Shown here: positions 17,955 through 26,647 of the stretch, piece after piece
How the letters are laid out: every line of letters starts with the position of its first letter
How positions within the stretch are numbered: position 1 is the first letter of the stretch
Assembly: GCA_903931945.1 (NCBI GenBank)
Contig: CAIZEI010000058.1
Coordinates: forward strand, 1-64,000
Reading direction: 5' to 3'
Origin: an uncultured Hyphomicrobiales bacterium
GTDB lineage: Bacteria > Pseudomonadota > Alphaproteobacteria > Rhizobiales > Beijerinckiaceae
Length of the DNA stretch: 64,000 bases
Made by a program: the position numbers and the translations under genes
The notes under the pieces: generated by a model
The model's input: only the letters and a program-made list of their open reading frames with translations
Databases searched by the model: none
Told to the model about the DNA's origin: nothing

Positions 17955-19241
17955 ATGAGCAAGCATCGCGACACCGCATTCATCACCCGCCGCCGCGCTG
18001 CGCAACTGGGCGCAGGATTGATCGCAGCTCCGGCCATTCTGCGCGCCGGCGCGGCGCGCGCCGCCGACGATACCCTGCGCATCGGCATGGTGAGCCCGCA
18101 AACCGGACCGCTGGCGGGCTTTGGCGAGGCGGACGCGTTCATTCTGGATGGCGTCAGGAAAGCCATCGGCGCGGGCGTCCAGAGCGGCGGCAAGACCTGG
18201 AAGGTCGAGATTATTTCGAAGGACAGCCAGTCGAACCCCAACCGCGCCGCAGAGGTCGCCTCAGACCTGATGCTGCGCGACAAGGTGGATCTGATCGTAG
18301 CGTCGTCTGCGCCCGAGACCACCAATCCGGTCGCCGATCAGGCCGAGGTCAACGAGACCCCCTGCATCACGACCAATTGCCCTTGGCAGCCCTATTTCTT
18401 CGGACGCAACGGCGATCCCGCCAGGGGTTTTAAATGGACGTATCACTTCTTCTGGGGCCTTGAGGACATCATCGCAGCCTATCTGAAAATGTGGGACACG
18501 GTGCCCACCAACAAGGTGATTGGCGGCCTGTTTCCGAACGATGCGGATGGCAACGCCTGGGGCGATCCGAAGCTGGGCCTGCCTCCCGCTCTGGCGGCGG
18601 CGGGCTACAAGCTGGTGGATCCCGGTCGTTTTCAGGTCATGTCCAACGATTTCACCTCCTATATCGCCGCATTCAAGCAGGCGGGTTGCGAGATTGTCAC
18701 CGGAAACGCCATTCCACCTGATTTTGCGACGTTCTGGGCGCAATGCGCGCAGCAGGGTTTCAAGCCGAAAATCGTCACCATCGGCAAGGCGCTGCTGTTC
18801 CCGTCCGTGATGGATTCGCTGGGCGAGCGCGGCAATGGTCTGTCGACCGAGGTCTGGTGGGGGCCGACGCATCCCTTCAAATCCAGCCTGACAGGCCAGA
18901 GCGCCAGCGACCTCTGCGCTGCCTACACCGCTGCCTCGAAGCGCCCGTGGACGCAGCCGCTCGGTTTCCAGCATGCGCTGCTGGAGGTCGCCATCGACGT
19001 GCTGAAGCGCGCCAGAAACGTCAAGGCGCCGGAGTCCGTGCTCGAAGCGATTGTCGCCACCAATTACAAGTCCATCGTCGGTCCGGTGCAATGGACCGGC
19101 AAGCCGATGAAGAATGTCACAAAAACGCCGCTCGTCGCCGGGCAATGGCGCAAGGGTCCCAAAGGCTTTGAGCTCGTGATTGCCGAAAACGCCACTGCGA
19201 GCGAAATACCGGTCGGCGGCAAGCTCGAACCGCTGGGGTGA
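17955..19241 (+). CDS. ABC transporter substrate-binding protein (LivK type)
   Basis: 428-aa periplasmic-binding protein of the branched-chain amino acid / aromatic acid class. The N-terminus ITRRRAAQLGAGLIAAPAIL is a probable Tat signal ending ARAAD. Mature part begins TLRIGMVSPQTGPLAGFGEAD, the family's ligand-cleft opening. No permease or ATPase genes follow in the window, so the transporter partners are encoded elsewhere. Its position suggests it captures the substrate degraded by the preceding enzymes. Confidence 0.85.
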   Translation: MSKHRDTAFITRRRAAQLGAGLIAAPAILRAGAARAADDTLRIGMVSPQTGPLAGFGEADAFILDGVRKAIGAGVQSGGKTWKVEIISKDSQSNPNRAAEVASDLMLRDKVDLIVASSAPETTNPVADQAEVNETPCITTNCPWQPYFFGRNGDPARGFKWTYHFFWGLEDIIAAYLKMWDTVPTNKVIGGLFPNDADGNAWGDPKLGLPPALAAAGYKLVDPGRFQVMSNDFTSYIAAFKQAGCEIVTGNAIPPDFATFWAQCAQQGFKPKIVTIGKALLFPSVMDSLGERGNGLSTEVWWGPTHPFKSSLTGQSASDLCAAYTAASKRPWTQPLGFQHALLEVAIDVLKRARNVKAPESVLEAIVATNYKSIVGPVQWTGKPMKNVTKTPLVAGQWRKGPKGFELVIAENATASEIPVGGKLEPLG

Positions 19242-19322
19242 GGTCGCGGTCCAGCAAATCCAAAAGCGCCAATCGACTCGGAATCCCAGGTCCCCGCAAA
19301 CGGGGAGGGGAGGCGCGCTGCA

Positions 19323-19523
19323 TCAGCGCGTGCTGTTGACAGGCAGCAACTGACTGGCGCGACCGGCGGCGCGCAAACAGGCGTCCGGATTTGACGCGCA
19401 GAGGTTGGACAATCCCTTTGCGGCGGCGTCGGCCAGCGCGCGCCGGTCTGGCGCATCGGTTGACCAGTTCATATGCATGAACACCAGACCCAGCCAGAAT
19501 GCCGAGCGAATCAGGAACCACAT
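19323..19523 (-). CDS. DUF5330-like small membrane-anchored protein
   Basis: 66 aa, start supported by AAGGAG 6 nt upstream. N-terminal transmembrane segment MWFLIRSAFWLGLVFMHM, then a short extracytoplasmic part with two cysteines (LCASNPDACL). The layout FLIRxAFWLG... and C-x-x-x-P-x-x-C resembles DUF5330 proteins of Rhizobiales but is shorter. Function unknown. Confidence 0.6.
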   Translation of the reverse strand: MWFLIRSAFWLGLVFMHMNWSTDAPDRRALADAAAKGLSNLCASNPDACLRAAGRASQLLPVNSTR

Positions 19524-19604
19524 AGATCGCTCCTTTCTGGAAGACGATTTTCCTCTCGGGGCAATCTACACAATTTGATTCAAGTCCCTCTCAACATAAT
19601 GGCT

Positions 19605-19626
19605 TGAATGCAAAGGGCTGCATTCA
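19605..19626. promoter_or_regulatory. Inverted repeat in the divergent region before the kinase
   Basis: Perfect 8-bp arms TGAATGCA and TGCATTCA with a 6-nt loop, in the 258-nt region between the DUF5330-like gene and the kinase. No U-tract follows, so it looks more like a protein-binding site than a terminator. Which gene it serves is unclear. Confidence 0.35.
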
Positions 19627-19748
19627 TACTTTATCAGGGTCTGTGTCGCCCGAAACGCGGAAATAGCAACAAGTTCTAAACCATGGCGGTGGAAATCCGG
19701 CTTTCCGGCCCCTCGCAGGCGTCTTGATGGCTCGCCCGACCGTTCCGG

Positions 19749-19763
19749 TTAGCACTCACTTAA
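19749..19763 (+). promoter_or_regulatory. Near-consensus CtrA box upstream of divJ-like gene
   Basis: TTAG-CACTCAC-TTAA matches 7 of 8 defined positions of the CtrA site TTAA-N7-TTAA and lies 18 nt before the ATG used for the kinase. CtrA binding is inferred from the pattern only. Confidence 0.4.
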
Positions 19764-19781
19764 GACGGGCTTGCGAAGCTC

Positions 19782-21677
19782 ATGACATCGGCGGGTTGTT
19801 GGCGGCGTCTCGGGAGTGCGGTTGAAGTGATCACTGTGACGCAAATTCGAGAACGGGTCGCCGGATGGGTGCATGACAGCGTCCGCGCCGACCCCGTCGA
19901 ATTGCTGCGTCACCAGTCGTTCATGCTCGTGCGTCTGGCCATCTGTTTGATGGCGGCGCTGATCATCCCCCCTTACATGGCGATCCGCGGCGCGCTTTCG
20001 CCGTGGGAGGCGATGATCGTGCTGTGCGCGATGGCGCCGATGATTTCGGTGGTGACGCTGTCCCGAACCGGAAACTTCAGTCTGGCCTTTGCCGTGTCGG
20101 GGCTTGGATATCTCTGCGCTTGCGCCATTTTCGCCTATGGCGCGGGCGGACTGTCCGCGCCGGCGCTGGTCTGGCTGGCGCTGGCGCCGTTCGATGCGCT
20201 GTTCTCAATGTCGCTGGGCGTTGTCGCGATCATGAGCGCGGCGGTCCTGGTCGCCTTTGTCGGCATCGTTTGCGGCATCCAGACGGGGTTGACGCCTGCG
20301 GAGTCAACGCTATCGCCGTCGTTCCAGCTTTTTATCGTGGCGCCCGCTTTTGCCTACGCCTTTCTGCAAACATTCATGGCCGTCGAGCTCAATACGTTCC
20401 GCGCGCGGATCGAGCGCGCCGCCGCGGCTCGCTATCAAACGCTGACATCGGTCATGGGCGATCTGGTGCTGCGCTGCGACCGGAGCGGCGCTGTGCTGTC
20501 GGCGAGCATCGAATGCGAGGGCATGTTCAAATTGCAGATGCGGGATTTCGTCGGGCGGGGTTTGTTTGAGCGCTTGATGGTGCAGGACCGCCCGGTGTTC
20601 CTCAAATCAGTTTCGGAAGCCTATGCGGGCGACGCGACGGTCTGCTGCAATGTGCGGTTGCGCACCGGCTCGGTGCAAAGCAGGCATGGCGATTTTGAGG
20701 AGCCGGTTTTCACCTGGGTCGAAATGCGCGCCCGCCGGATCGTCGATCGAAACGACCTCAGCGGCGCCCCGGAGCAGACCCGCGTGATGATGGTCATCAG
20801 GGACATCACAGGCGAAAAGCGCCGCGAGCAGGAAATCGAGGCGGCCCGCGCCGAAGCCGAACGCGCCAATGCCTGGAAAGATCGCTTTCTCGCCAATATC
20901 AGCCACGAACTGCGCACGCCGCTGAACGCGATTATCGGTTTTTCGGAAATATTGAGCAATGTCGATCTCATTCCAGCCGAAGCCGAAAAGCGCAGGGAAT
21001 ACGCTGGCATTATCCACGGCTCGGGCCAGCATCTGCTGGAAGTTGTCAATTCGGTTCTGGATATTTCCAAAATGGAGGCCGGACGCTTCGCTATCTCGCC
21101 TGAGCCGTTTGAAGTGCGCCGGTTGATCGACGCCTGTTGCGATATTGTCAGCCTGCGGGCCGAACAGGCCGGCGTTGAACTCAAGCGCGAGATTGGCGAG
21201 GGGATTGACGAATTGAACGCCGACAAGCGCGCGTTCCGGCAGATATTGATCAACCTGCTGGGCAATGCGCTCAAATTCACCCCGCGCGAGGGATGCATTA
21301 CCGTCGGCGCGCGGCAGGAGGGCGACCGGGTCGCGCTTTTTGTCTCGGATACGGGTTGCGGCATGTCGCCCTATGATCTGCCGCGACTGGGCGGGGCGTT
21401 TTTCCAGGCCGGCGCGCCCGGCGAGCGCACCTATGAAGGCACCGGGCTTGGACTATCCGTCGTGAAAGGGCTTGTTGGCCTGCATGGCGGCGAGATTTCC
21501 GTCGAAAGCGGCGTCGGCCTTGGCACCTGCGTAACCGTGCGCCTGCCGCTTGAGTGCAACCCGCTGGTCGCAGGCGCGGCCTCGGCCGGGATCATCGCCA
21601 TTCCCCGCGTCGCTCCGATCGCGGGCGCTGCGGAAAACTCTGTCAGTTCATGGGATATCGGGAGGAAAAGTGCCTGA
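19782..21677 (+). CDS. divJ: DivJ-like membrane sensor histidine kinase with PAS domain
   Basis: 631-aa kinase. Five or so transmembrane helices occupy residues about 45-210, a PAS-like domain about 220-340, then a short coiled coil and the HisKA box FLANISHELRTPLNAIIGFSE with the phospho-acceptor at about His375. The ATPase domain has NLLGNALKF, DTGCGM and YEGTGLGLSVVKGL. Membrane topology, PAS position and the two genes downstream match the cell-cycle kinase DivJ of Rhizobiales, which phosphorylates DivK. The start could also be GTG further in (about 19827). Confidence 0.75.
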   Translation: MTSAGCWRRLGSAVEVITVTQIRERVAGWVHDSVRADPVELLRHQSFMLVRLAICLMAALIIPPYMAIRGALSPWEAMIVLCAMAPMISVVTLSRTGNFSLAFAVSGLGYLCACAIFAYGAGGLSAPALVWLALAPFDALFSMSLGVVAIMSAAVLVAFVGIVCGIQTGLTPAESTLSPSFQLFIVAPAFAYAFLQTFMAVELNTFRARIERAAAARYQTLTSVMGDLVLRCDRSGAVLSASIECEGMFKLQMRDFVGRGLFERLMVQDRPVFLKSVSEAYAGDATVCCNVRLRTGSVQSRHGDFEEPVFTWVEMRARRIVDRNDLSGAPEQTRVMMVIRDITGEKRREQEIEAARAEAERANAWKDRFLANISHELRTPLNAIIGFSEILSNVDLIPAEAEKRREYAGIIHGSGQHLLEVVNSVLDISKMEAGRFAISPEPFEVRRLIDACCDIVSLRAEQAGVELKREIGEGIDELNADKRAFRQILINLLGNALKFTPREGCITVGARQEGDRVALFVSDTGCGMSPYDLPRLGGAFFQAGAPGERTYEGTGLGLSVVKGLVGLHGGEISVESGVGLGTCVTVRLPLECNPLVAGAASAGIIAIPRVAPIAGAAENSVSSWDIGRKSA

Positions 21678-22326
21678 AGCTATGGCCCGTTTCGATGAGG
21701 ATGAGTTTTATGTCGAGCCCCGGGCGCGGCAGAAGCCATCGCGCCGCAAGGCTGTGAAATCGCCGGACAACGACCAGGGCCCGGCGCGTCGCAAGCCGGG
21801 ACGGATGCTGGCGATCGTGCTTTTTGCCGGTATTGTGATCGGCATCATCGCCAACGCCACCCTGATGCAGGGCGCGCGCCATCCTGCGCCGCTGTTCGCC
21901 GGCGCCACCCCGGCGTCCGTTCCTGCGGCCCCGGCGTCAGTTGCGTCCCAGCCGCCGCCAAAACAGACCGACGCCGCGCCTGCGCATGCTGCGCCGACTC
22001 CGGCCACGCTGACGGGCCTGATCAAGGCGACCGCCGGGGCGCGCGACCAGAGCGATGTTTCCGCTGCGCCTCGCAAGGAGCCTAAGGATCCCATCGCCGC
22101 ATTGCTCCGGGGCGAGCCCTCGCCTGAAAAACCGGGCCGGATCGCCGCTGTGCAGCGCGCCTTGCTGAAAGTTGGCTTCACGGTCCATGCCGACGGGGCG
22201 CTTGGCGCAGGAACCAGACAGGCCATCGAGCGCTTTGAACGGGATCGCGGGCTTCCGGAGACAGGAGATCTTTCGCCGCGCACCATCCGCGAACTGAGCG
22301 CGCAATCGGGCGTAGCGATTCCCTGA
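21670..22326 (+). CDS. Membrane-anchored peptidoglycan-binding (PG_binding_1) protein
   Basis: 218 aa. GTG at 21670 is favoured because GGAGG ends 4 nt before it; ATG at 21682 is the alternative. A cytoplasmic charged N-terminus, one transmembrane helix (MLAIVLFAGIVIGIIANATL), a Pro/Ala-rich linker and a C-terminal PG_binding_1 repeat (IAAVQRALLKVGFTVHADG, GAGTRQAIERFERDRGL). It overlaps the kinase gene by 8 nt. Likely tethers a cell-wall position to the membrane near the kinase. Confidence 0.8.
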   Translation: MPEAMARFDEDEFYVEPRARQKPSRRKAVKSPDNDQGPARRKPGRMLAIVLFAGIVIGIIANATLMQGARHPAPLFAGATPASVPAAPASVASQPPPKQTDAAPAHAAPTPATLTGLIKATAGARDQSDVSAAPRKEPKDPIAALLRGEPSPEKPGRIAAVQRALLKVGFTVHADGALGAGTRQAIERFERDRGLPETGDLSPRTIRELSAQSGVAIP

Positions 22327-22341
22327 AACGAAAGCGCTGCA

Positions 22342-22683
22342 ATGCGATTGCGCTCCGATATCTGGGTCTCGGCCTATCTCAGGCGCTGCGCAGTTGAAAA
22401 TATCTCCGCCGTGTTGCGGCGCCGAGGCGCGGCGGAAGCCGGCGCCATTTTCGTCAGGGTTGACAGGCTGGACGGACGTTGCGCGGTGTTCGGTCCCGCG
22501 CCGCAGTCAGAGACGGCCGGGCGTGGCGTCGAGCGCCTGTGGTCCCGCCTGCACAAGGTGGACTGGGTCGATCCTCTGGCGAGCGAGGAGCGGTTGCGGC
22601 GGGAAATCGCCTTCGATCCTGACCTTTGGATCGTCGAAGTGGAAGACCGGGCCGGACGAAACTTTCTCGATCTGGCCGAATAG
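22342..22683 (+). CDS. DUF1491 family protein
   Basis: 113-aa cytoplasmic protein conserved in alphaproteobacteria, recognised from MRLRSDIWVSAYLRRC, GAIFVRVDRLDG and the C-terminal FDPDLWIVEVEDRAGRNFLDL. Function unknown. Sixteen nt behind the peptidoglycan-binding gene, completing a kinase / wall protein / DUF1491 set. Confidence 0.85.
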   Translation: MRLRSDIWVSAYLRRCAVENISAVLRRRGAAEAGAIFVRVDRLDGRCAVFGPAPQSETAGRGVERLWSRLHKVDWVDPLASEERLRREIAFDPDLWIVEVEDRAGRNFLDLAE

Positions 22684-22736
22684 GCGCCAGGGCATTTGCC
22701 GCTCCAATTCGCTTGAAAACGCGAGCGCGCCCGCCT

Positions 22737-23870
22737 TCAGGCCAGACGGCGCAGCAGCAGCAGGTTGCGGCGTTCCGGGCGACCGGGTTCAGTTGCCTGA
22801 ATGGCGGCGCGTCCGGGCGTAGCCGCCGCTGTTGGATCGACGACAGGCCTATGCACAGGACGCTTGCGCTCGGCGAGCGGCGCCAGCATGGAACTCGCAA
22901 GCGCGCGCGCCGCAGTGGGCGTGATTTCATCGACCAGTTTGGTCAAGGCGCGAACCCTGTCGACGGATTCGGCGATGACCGGGTCCATCCGCATAAAAAT
23001 CCGCGCTGCGAGCGGGGCGGGCGTCTGCAACGCTGCCAGCGCAAGCGCGAGCGGTTCCCCATGGGGATCGTGGACGATCTCACAGGCCTCAACAAGGCTT
23101 GCGCCGAGGCCTCTGGCGAGAATGGCTTCAAACAGCGGAATATCGCCCTCGATGGCGGCGCGCTCGATCTCGGCGATAATTGGCTCTCCGGCAAACATCC
23201 GGGTCGTGCGCGCTGCGCTGACCAGATCGGCGCGGCGCGCGGCCAGGATGATGCTCGCGCGCTGGCTGGGCGAGGCGTACAGGAACAGGGACGCAATCAG
23301 CGCCGGGCTTGACGCCCGCTGGCAGAGCGCGCGGGCCAGCGCGGCGTCGCGCGGTTGCCGGACCGCAAGCTCGCCAAGCAAGGCATCGTCGATGGGGGAC
23401 GCGAAATTCATGGCGAGCGCGCGCGCCACCTCGGTTTCCGGGCGTTTTCCAAGCGCGCGCGCAAGATCCGCGTCAAGGTCCGCTCGCCCGGCGATTGCAA
23501 TCGCGATTGCTGTTTCGCCCTCTTGCGCCGCTTTGCGCAACACATCCCTGTCGACAAGGCTGGAATGCGCCAGAAATTCTGCGCCCGCCTTCCCGCCCTG
23601 TTTCAGGAATCGCGTCACGATGCTGGCGGGCGTGGCGCCGAACTGCGCCAGTTTCGCCGCGATGATCTGATGGGTTTGATCGTCGGCATAATCCAGGAGA
23701 CCCAGAACGATGGTCTCGAATTGTTTGATTTCGCCGGGCGTGTGGCTCGGCCGCGAGATGAACATGTCGGTGAGCGCCCTGAGCAGGACAGGTCGTATTT
23801 GGAGATCTTCACGCTTGCCAAGGGCAACCAGCCCCTCAAAGGGTTTCATGAGATTGGATGCGTGAGACAT
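22737..23870 (-). CDS. DUF2336 domain-containing helical protein
   Basis: 377-aa all-helical protein of HEAT-like character with repeated Ala-rich helices (for example LRKAAQEGETAIAIAIAGRADLD, ALARALCQRASSPALIASL), the DUF2336 pattern of alphaproteobacteria. Start at MSHASNLMKPFEGL is chosen by sequence character; no strong ribosome site is seen, and an earlier ATG at 23945 is possible. Convergent with DUF1491. Function unknown; members often sit near motility or cell-cycle genes. Confidence 0.7.
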   Translation of the reverse strand: MSHASNLMKPFEGLVALGKREDLQIRPVLLRALTDMFISRPSHTPGEIKQFETIVLGLLDYADDQTHQIIAAKLAQFGATPASIVTRFLKQGGKAGAEFLAHSSLVDRDVLRKAAQEGETAIAIAIAGRADLDADLARALGKRPETEVARALAMNFASPIDDALLGELAVRQPRDAALARALCQRASSPALIASLFLYASPSQRASIILAARRADLVSAARTTRMFAGEPIIAEIERAAIEGDIPLFEAILARGLGASLVEACEIVHDPHGEPLALALAALQTPAPLAARIFMRMDPVIAESVDRVRALTKLVDEITPTAARALASSMLAPLAERKRPVHRPVVDPTAAATPGRAAIQATEPGRPERRNLLLLRRLA

Positions 23871-24018
23871 TTGCGCAACACTGCCCAGGCTTGATCGCCG
23901 AATCGCCGATTCGCCAAGTTTAGAGATGTTTTGTTGACACAACATTAACCTTCGCCGACGCCTAACGTCGTTACGGTCGTTTTTCAGGATCGCGGATTGT
24001 CGGACTGGAGGTCGCGAC

Positions 24019-24228
24019 ATGGGGGAGTTGGTAGCTTTTAAAACGCGTGAAGGCGTTCGCAGGCGCCCGGCGGACATTGTTCCGGGTGGCGCAGAAATAT
24101 TGTTCTTCCTTGGCGTTCGTTACGAACGCCAGGACAATGCATTGAAAAAAGTCGTCAAGAAGTCAGGCCACGGTCGCCCGCATGGCACCGACCGCCCGAC
24201 AAGCCCAGGCCGCAAGCGCCGCGCCTGA
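24019..24228 (+). CDS. Small basic protein of unknown function
   Basis: 69 aa starting MGELVAFKTREGVRRRP, with GGAGG 8 nt upstream supporting the start. The middle GGAEILFFLGVRYER is hydrophobic-ordered and the C-terminus is Lys/Arg-rich (KKVVKKSGHGRPHG...RKRRA). Divergent from DUF2336. Not recognised; could bind nucleic acid. Confidence 0.5.
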   Translation: MGELVAFKTREGVRRRPADIVPGGAEILFFLGVRYERQDNALKKVVKKSGHGRPHGTDRPTSPGRKRRA

Positions 24229-24308
24229 GCGGGCTAGAGTTCGGGCAGGATTTGCTGCTGTCGAAAGACAGGGCTGAAAATTCAGCGCCAAAACGCCGGG
24301 CGCGTGTT

Positions 24309-24333
24309 CCTTCTCCCGCGTGGCGGGAGAAGG
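24309..24333. repeat. Dispersed palindromic repeat, CTTCTCCC family, copy 2
   Basis: Perfect 11-bp stem CCTTCTCCCGC / GCGGGAGAAGG with a 3-nt loop. GATGAGGGC (24358) and its inverted copy GCCCTCATCC (24411) lie just to the right, the same motif that flanks copy 1 at 13650. Together they look like fragments of one dispersed element lying 3' of the secreted-protein gene. Confidence 0.7.
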
Positions 24334-24422
24334 CGCCGGTTTCGTCAGGAAATGACGGATGAGGGCGGCGACAGATGTACAACTCTTTCGATTTTGCGGG
24401 CGTTTTAAGGCCCTCATCCAGC

Positions 24423-25115
24423 CTATCGGCCACCGTCTTCCGATTCTCGGGAGAAGGATTCGCGCGCCGCGATCCGCGAATATGCCGCCCGCAACGCCGC
24501 CGAAATCGCCTTGCGACGAACGATCACAACGCCAAGCGCTAAAGCGAGCCACGACAGGGTTCCCGCGCCGGGAATGGGGGCGGGTGACGCAGCGGTCACG
24601 GTCAGCGTTCCGGCTGCTGAAGTGAATGGCGACCCCGGCCCCCCAGGCGCCCCATTATAATTGTTGCCCCCCGCCGTCGCCTGATAATTAGTCGTGCTGT
24701 TGGTGCCAACAAAAATAGCCTCTTGCTGGGCGCCAACTGTGAACCCAATGCCATAGGTGTCGACATAGCATGCTGGACATGTTGGATTGCTTCCACTTCC
24801 GGATGGGTAGAACAACTTGTTGTCGATGCAAAAGCCATAGGTGCAATAATTAGGCGCCGTTATCAGGCCTGTGATCGCCCCGTTGGCTGAGTTTGCGCCC
24901 GATTCGCCGGAGACCGTTCCCGTAATGCCGGTGACGATGTAAGGCGCGGAGCCGGCGCCAGTTGTGAGCGTGCCAATAATACTGACAGTTCCGTCAGTAA
25001 AAGTGAAATTATAGAGCGTTGCGAAAGCTGCGCTGGTGCCTTGCCCGACCAACGCGCTCAATGCCAGCGCCGCCGAAAACAGCCATCGCACTGCCGAAGA
25101 TTTCAAACCGCCCAT
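24423..25115 (-). CDS. Secreted protein with PGAGTLSW-type C-terminal anchor, paralog 1
   Basis: 230 aa: signal peptide (about 1-31, ending SAAFA), then a mature start with YNFTFTDGTVSIIGTL, a Gly/Thr/Ser-rich body with two close cysteine pairs (CTYGFC, CPACY), and the tail APIPGAGTLSWLALALG followed by VVIVRRK. That tail (short motif, hydrophobic segment, basic cluster) is organised like PEP-CTERM exosortase signals but the motif differs, and about 28 residues continue after the basic cluster. Paralogs at 30091 and 31101. An 11-G run lies 45 nt upstream of the start. Confidence 0.75.
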   Translation of the reverse strand: MGGLKSSAVRWLFSAALALSALVGQGTSAAFATLYNFTFTDGTVSIIGTLTTGAGSAPYIVTGITGTVSGESGANSANGAITGLITAPNYCTYGFCIDNKLFYPSGSGSNPTCPACYVDTYGIGFTVGAQQEAIFVGTNSTTNYQATAGGNNYNGAPGGPGSPFTSAAGTLTVTAASPAPIPGAGTLSWLALALGVVIVRRKAISAALRAAYSRIAARESFSRESEDGGR

Positions 25116-25159
25116 TGCACGCCCCTGAAGTCAGCCCTTGCGAAGTCCTAACATGGCGA

Positions 25160-25170
25160 GGGGGGGGGGG
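25160..25170. repeat. Homopolymeric tract of 11 G upstream of the secreted-protein gene
   Basis: Eleven consecutive G on the + strand (C on the transcribed-gene strand), 45 nt before the start codon of paralog 1, in the promoter-proximal region. Tracts of this length are slippage-prone. The rest of 25116-25341 contains no gene I can support. Confidence 0.85.
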
Positions 25171-25341
25171 AGCAAGGCGAAAGCGTCTGTCCCGCAGGGC
25201 AATCAGGTGAGGAAGAGGAGCAGCGTCCTTTACCCGATTGGCATGGTCCGTCCGGCATCGAAATTTCTTTGCCGGATTGGTCACAGATGGGAACCCCACC
25301 TCGCCCTGCGCGAAGCGTCAATGCGAACGCTTTTTCGACGT

Positions 25342-25992
25342 CTATGGAGTCAGGGCGCTGTTCAGGCCGCAATTGATCGCTGCGACGCGGCGTTGTGCAG
25401 CGATCCGGTCGCTGGGCCGCTCTGCAAGCGAGCGAAACAGAACAAACCCCAGCGGCGTTGGCGAGACGATGCGCAATTCCTGCGGCAGTTCATCCTCGCT
25501 GTCATTGGCTTCGACATCGTCGCGCTGTTGTTCCAGAAACAACAGCACCTCAAGACGCCCGCGCGTCGCGCTACGGTCGGTCATCGAATAAAAGATCTGA
25601 CCATAACGGGAATGAAACGACATCAGCATCAAGGATTCCGGAGTCAGGCTGGCGCGCACGCGCAGCGGCCCCTGCTTCAGATCGAACCGACAGACGCCCC
25701 GGATCAGGGCGGGATCGTCAACCCATTCGCTGGACGGCAGACCGAGAAGCCCGGCCAGTCCCTTATGGCCGCCGGCAGCTGCGGGCGTGGCCTCGATGGC
25801 GGGCAGGAGCGTTGTGCGATGCAGGGGCGCCAGCGCCGCCATGCGCGAAAAGGCGTCATGCGGCGCAAGCCCAGGCATCATGAGAATCGACGTCAAATGC
25901 GTGACCCCCGCGATGACGGCGATGGCGAGCGCCCATAGGGTCAGGCGTGTCAGTCGATCGGAAATGGTTTCCGCTGTATTGCGCGCGCTCAT
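25342..25992 (-). CDS. DUF1254 domain-containing membrane-anchored protein
   Basis: 216 aa. One N-terminal transmembrane helix (LTLWALAIAVIAGVTHLTSILMMP), then APHDAFSRMAAL and a DUF1254-like body (RFDLKQGPLRVRASLTPESLMLMSFHSRYGQ-type, cut here). In alphaproteobacteria this family is regularly paired with a DUF1214 gene, which is exactly the case here, with a 4-nt overlap. Function unknown; envelope location. Confidence 0.75.
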   Translation of the reverse strand: MSARNTAETISDRLTRLTLWALAIAVIAGVTHLTSILMMPGLAPHDAFSRMAALAPLHRTTLLPAIEATPAAAGGHKGLAGLLGLPSSEWVDDPALIRGVCRFDLKQGPLRVRASLTPESLMLMSFHSRYGQIFYSMTDRSATRGRLEVLLFLEQQRDDVEANDSEDELPQELRIVSPTPLGFVLFRSLAERPSDRIAAQRRVAAINCGLNSALTP

Positions 25993-26567
25993 GCGCAGGC
26001 TCCGCGCCGGATCGAGGGCATCTGGCTGGCGTCGAGTGTGAAGGCCGAGGCGCTGGCGGGCGTGTCATAGAGGCGCAGAACCAGCCTGAAGGGTTCGCCC
26101 CTGACGACCGGCAGCCAGTTGCCGGGCCGCGCAGTCCCCGCAACGGCGATGGCGAAAGCGCCTTTGTCGTCGCGAATGATTTCTGACGATGTGAATTCGT
26201 AGCGTCGCGTGCTTGTGTCGAGCAGGGCGCCGGTGGGACTGGTGGCGATCAGGGTCCAGAACCGCGTCGGCGGCACTGCGCCGCGGACGATATAGTCGCA
26301 GCGAGAATCGAACCTGGTTCCGGAATCGTCGGCGCTCGCGACAAAGGTCAGCCCTTCCGTCAGGCCCAACGGCGTATCGCCGCTGCGCGCCCGCTGCGCG
26401 CGCGTATAGGGATCGACGTCCGCCGCTCCCTCCTTCGGCCAGCCGGTCCAGGCGCCGGCTTGCACGGCGCCGAATTCAGGTCCGCCGCTGACTGTCTCCA
26501 GAGTGACAGTCAGGCCAAGCGCCACGCCCAGGATGACGGCAATCATGGATTTGAAAACAAGAACCAA
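25989..26567 (-). CDS. DUF1214 domain-containing protein
   Basis: 192 aa with an N-terminal membrane segment (MIAVILGVALGLTVTLETV). Features of DUF1214: WTGWPKEGAADVDPYTRAQRAR, RFWTLIATSPTGALLDT, and a C-terminal GNWLPVVRGEPFRLVLRLYD motif. First gene of the DUF1214-DUF1254 pair, 80 nt downstream of the PBP1A gene end on the same strand side of the window. Function unknown. Confidence 0.85.
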   Translation of the reverse strand: MVLVFKSMIAVILGVALGLTVTLETVSGGPEFGAVQAGAWTGWPKEGAADVDPYTRAQRARSGDTPLGLTEGLTFVASADDSGTRFDSRCDYIVRGAVPPTRFWTLIATSPTGALLDTSTRRYEFTSSEIIRDDKGAFAIAVAGTARPGNWLPVVRGEPFRLVLRLYDTPASASAFTLDASQMPSIRRGACA

Positions 26568-26647
26568 GTTGGCTGGCCCGGCGATACGGAAACAGGGCCT
26601 CCCGTTTGCACGCTTGGCGCGCGGGGCGCAAGGGCGAGGCGTGGTTT

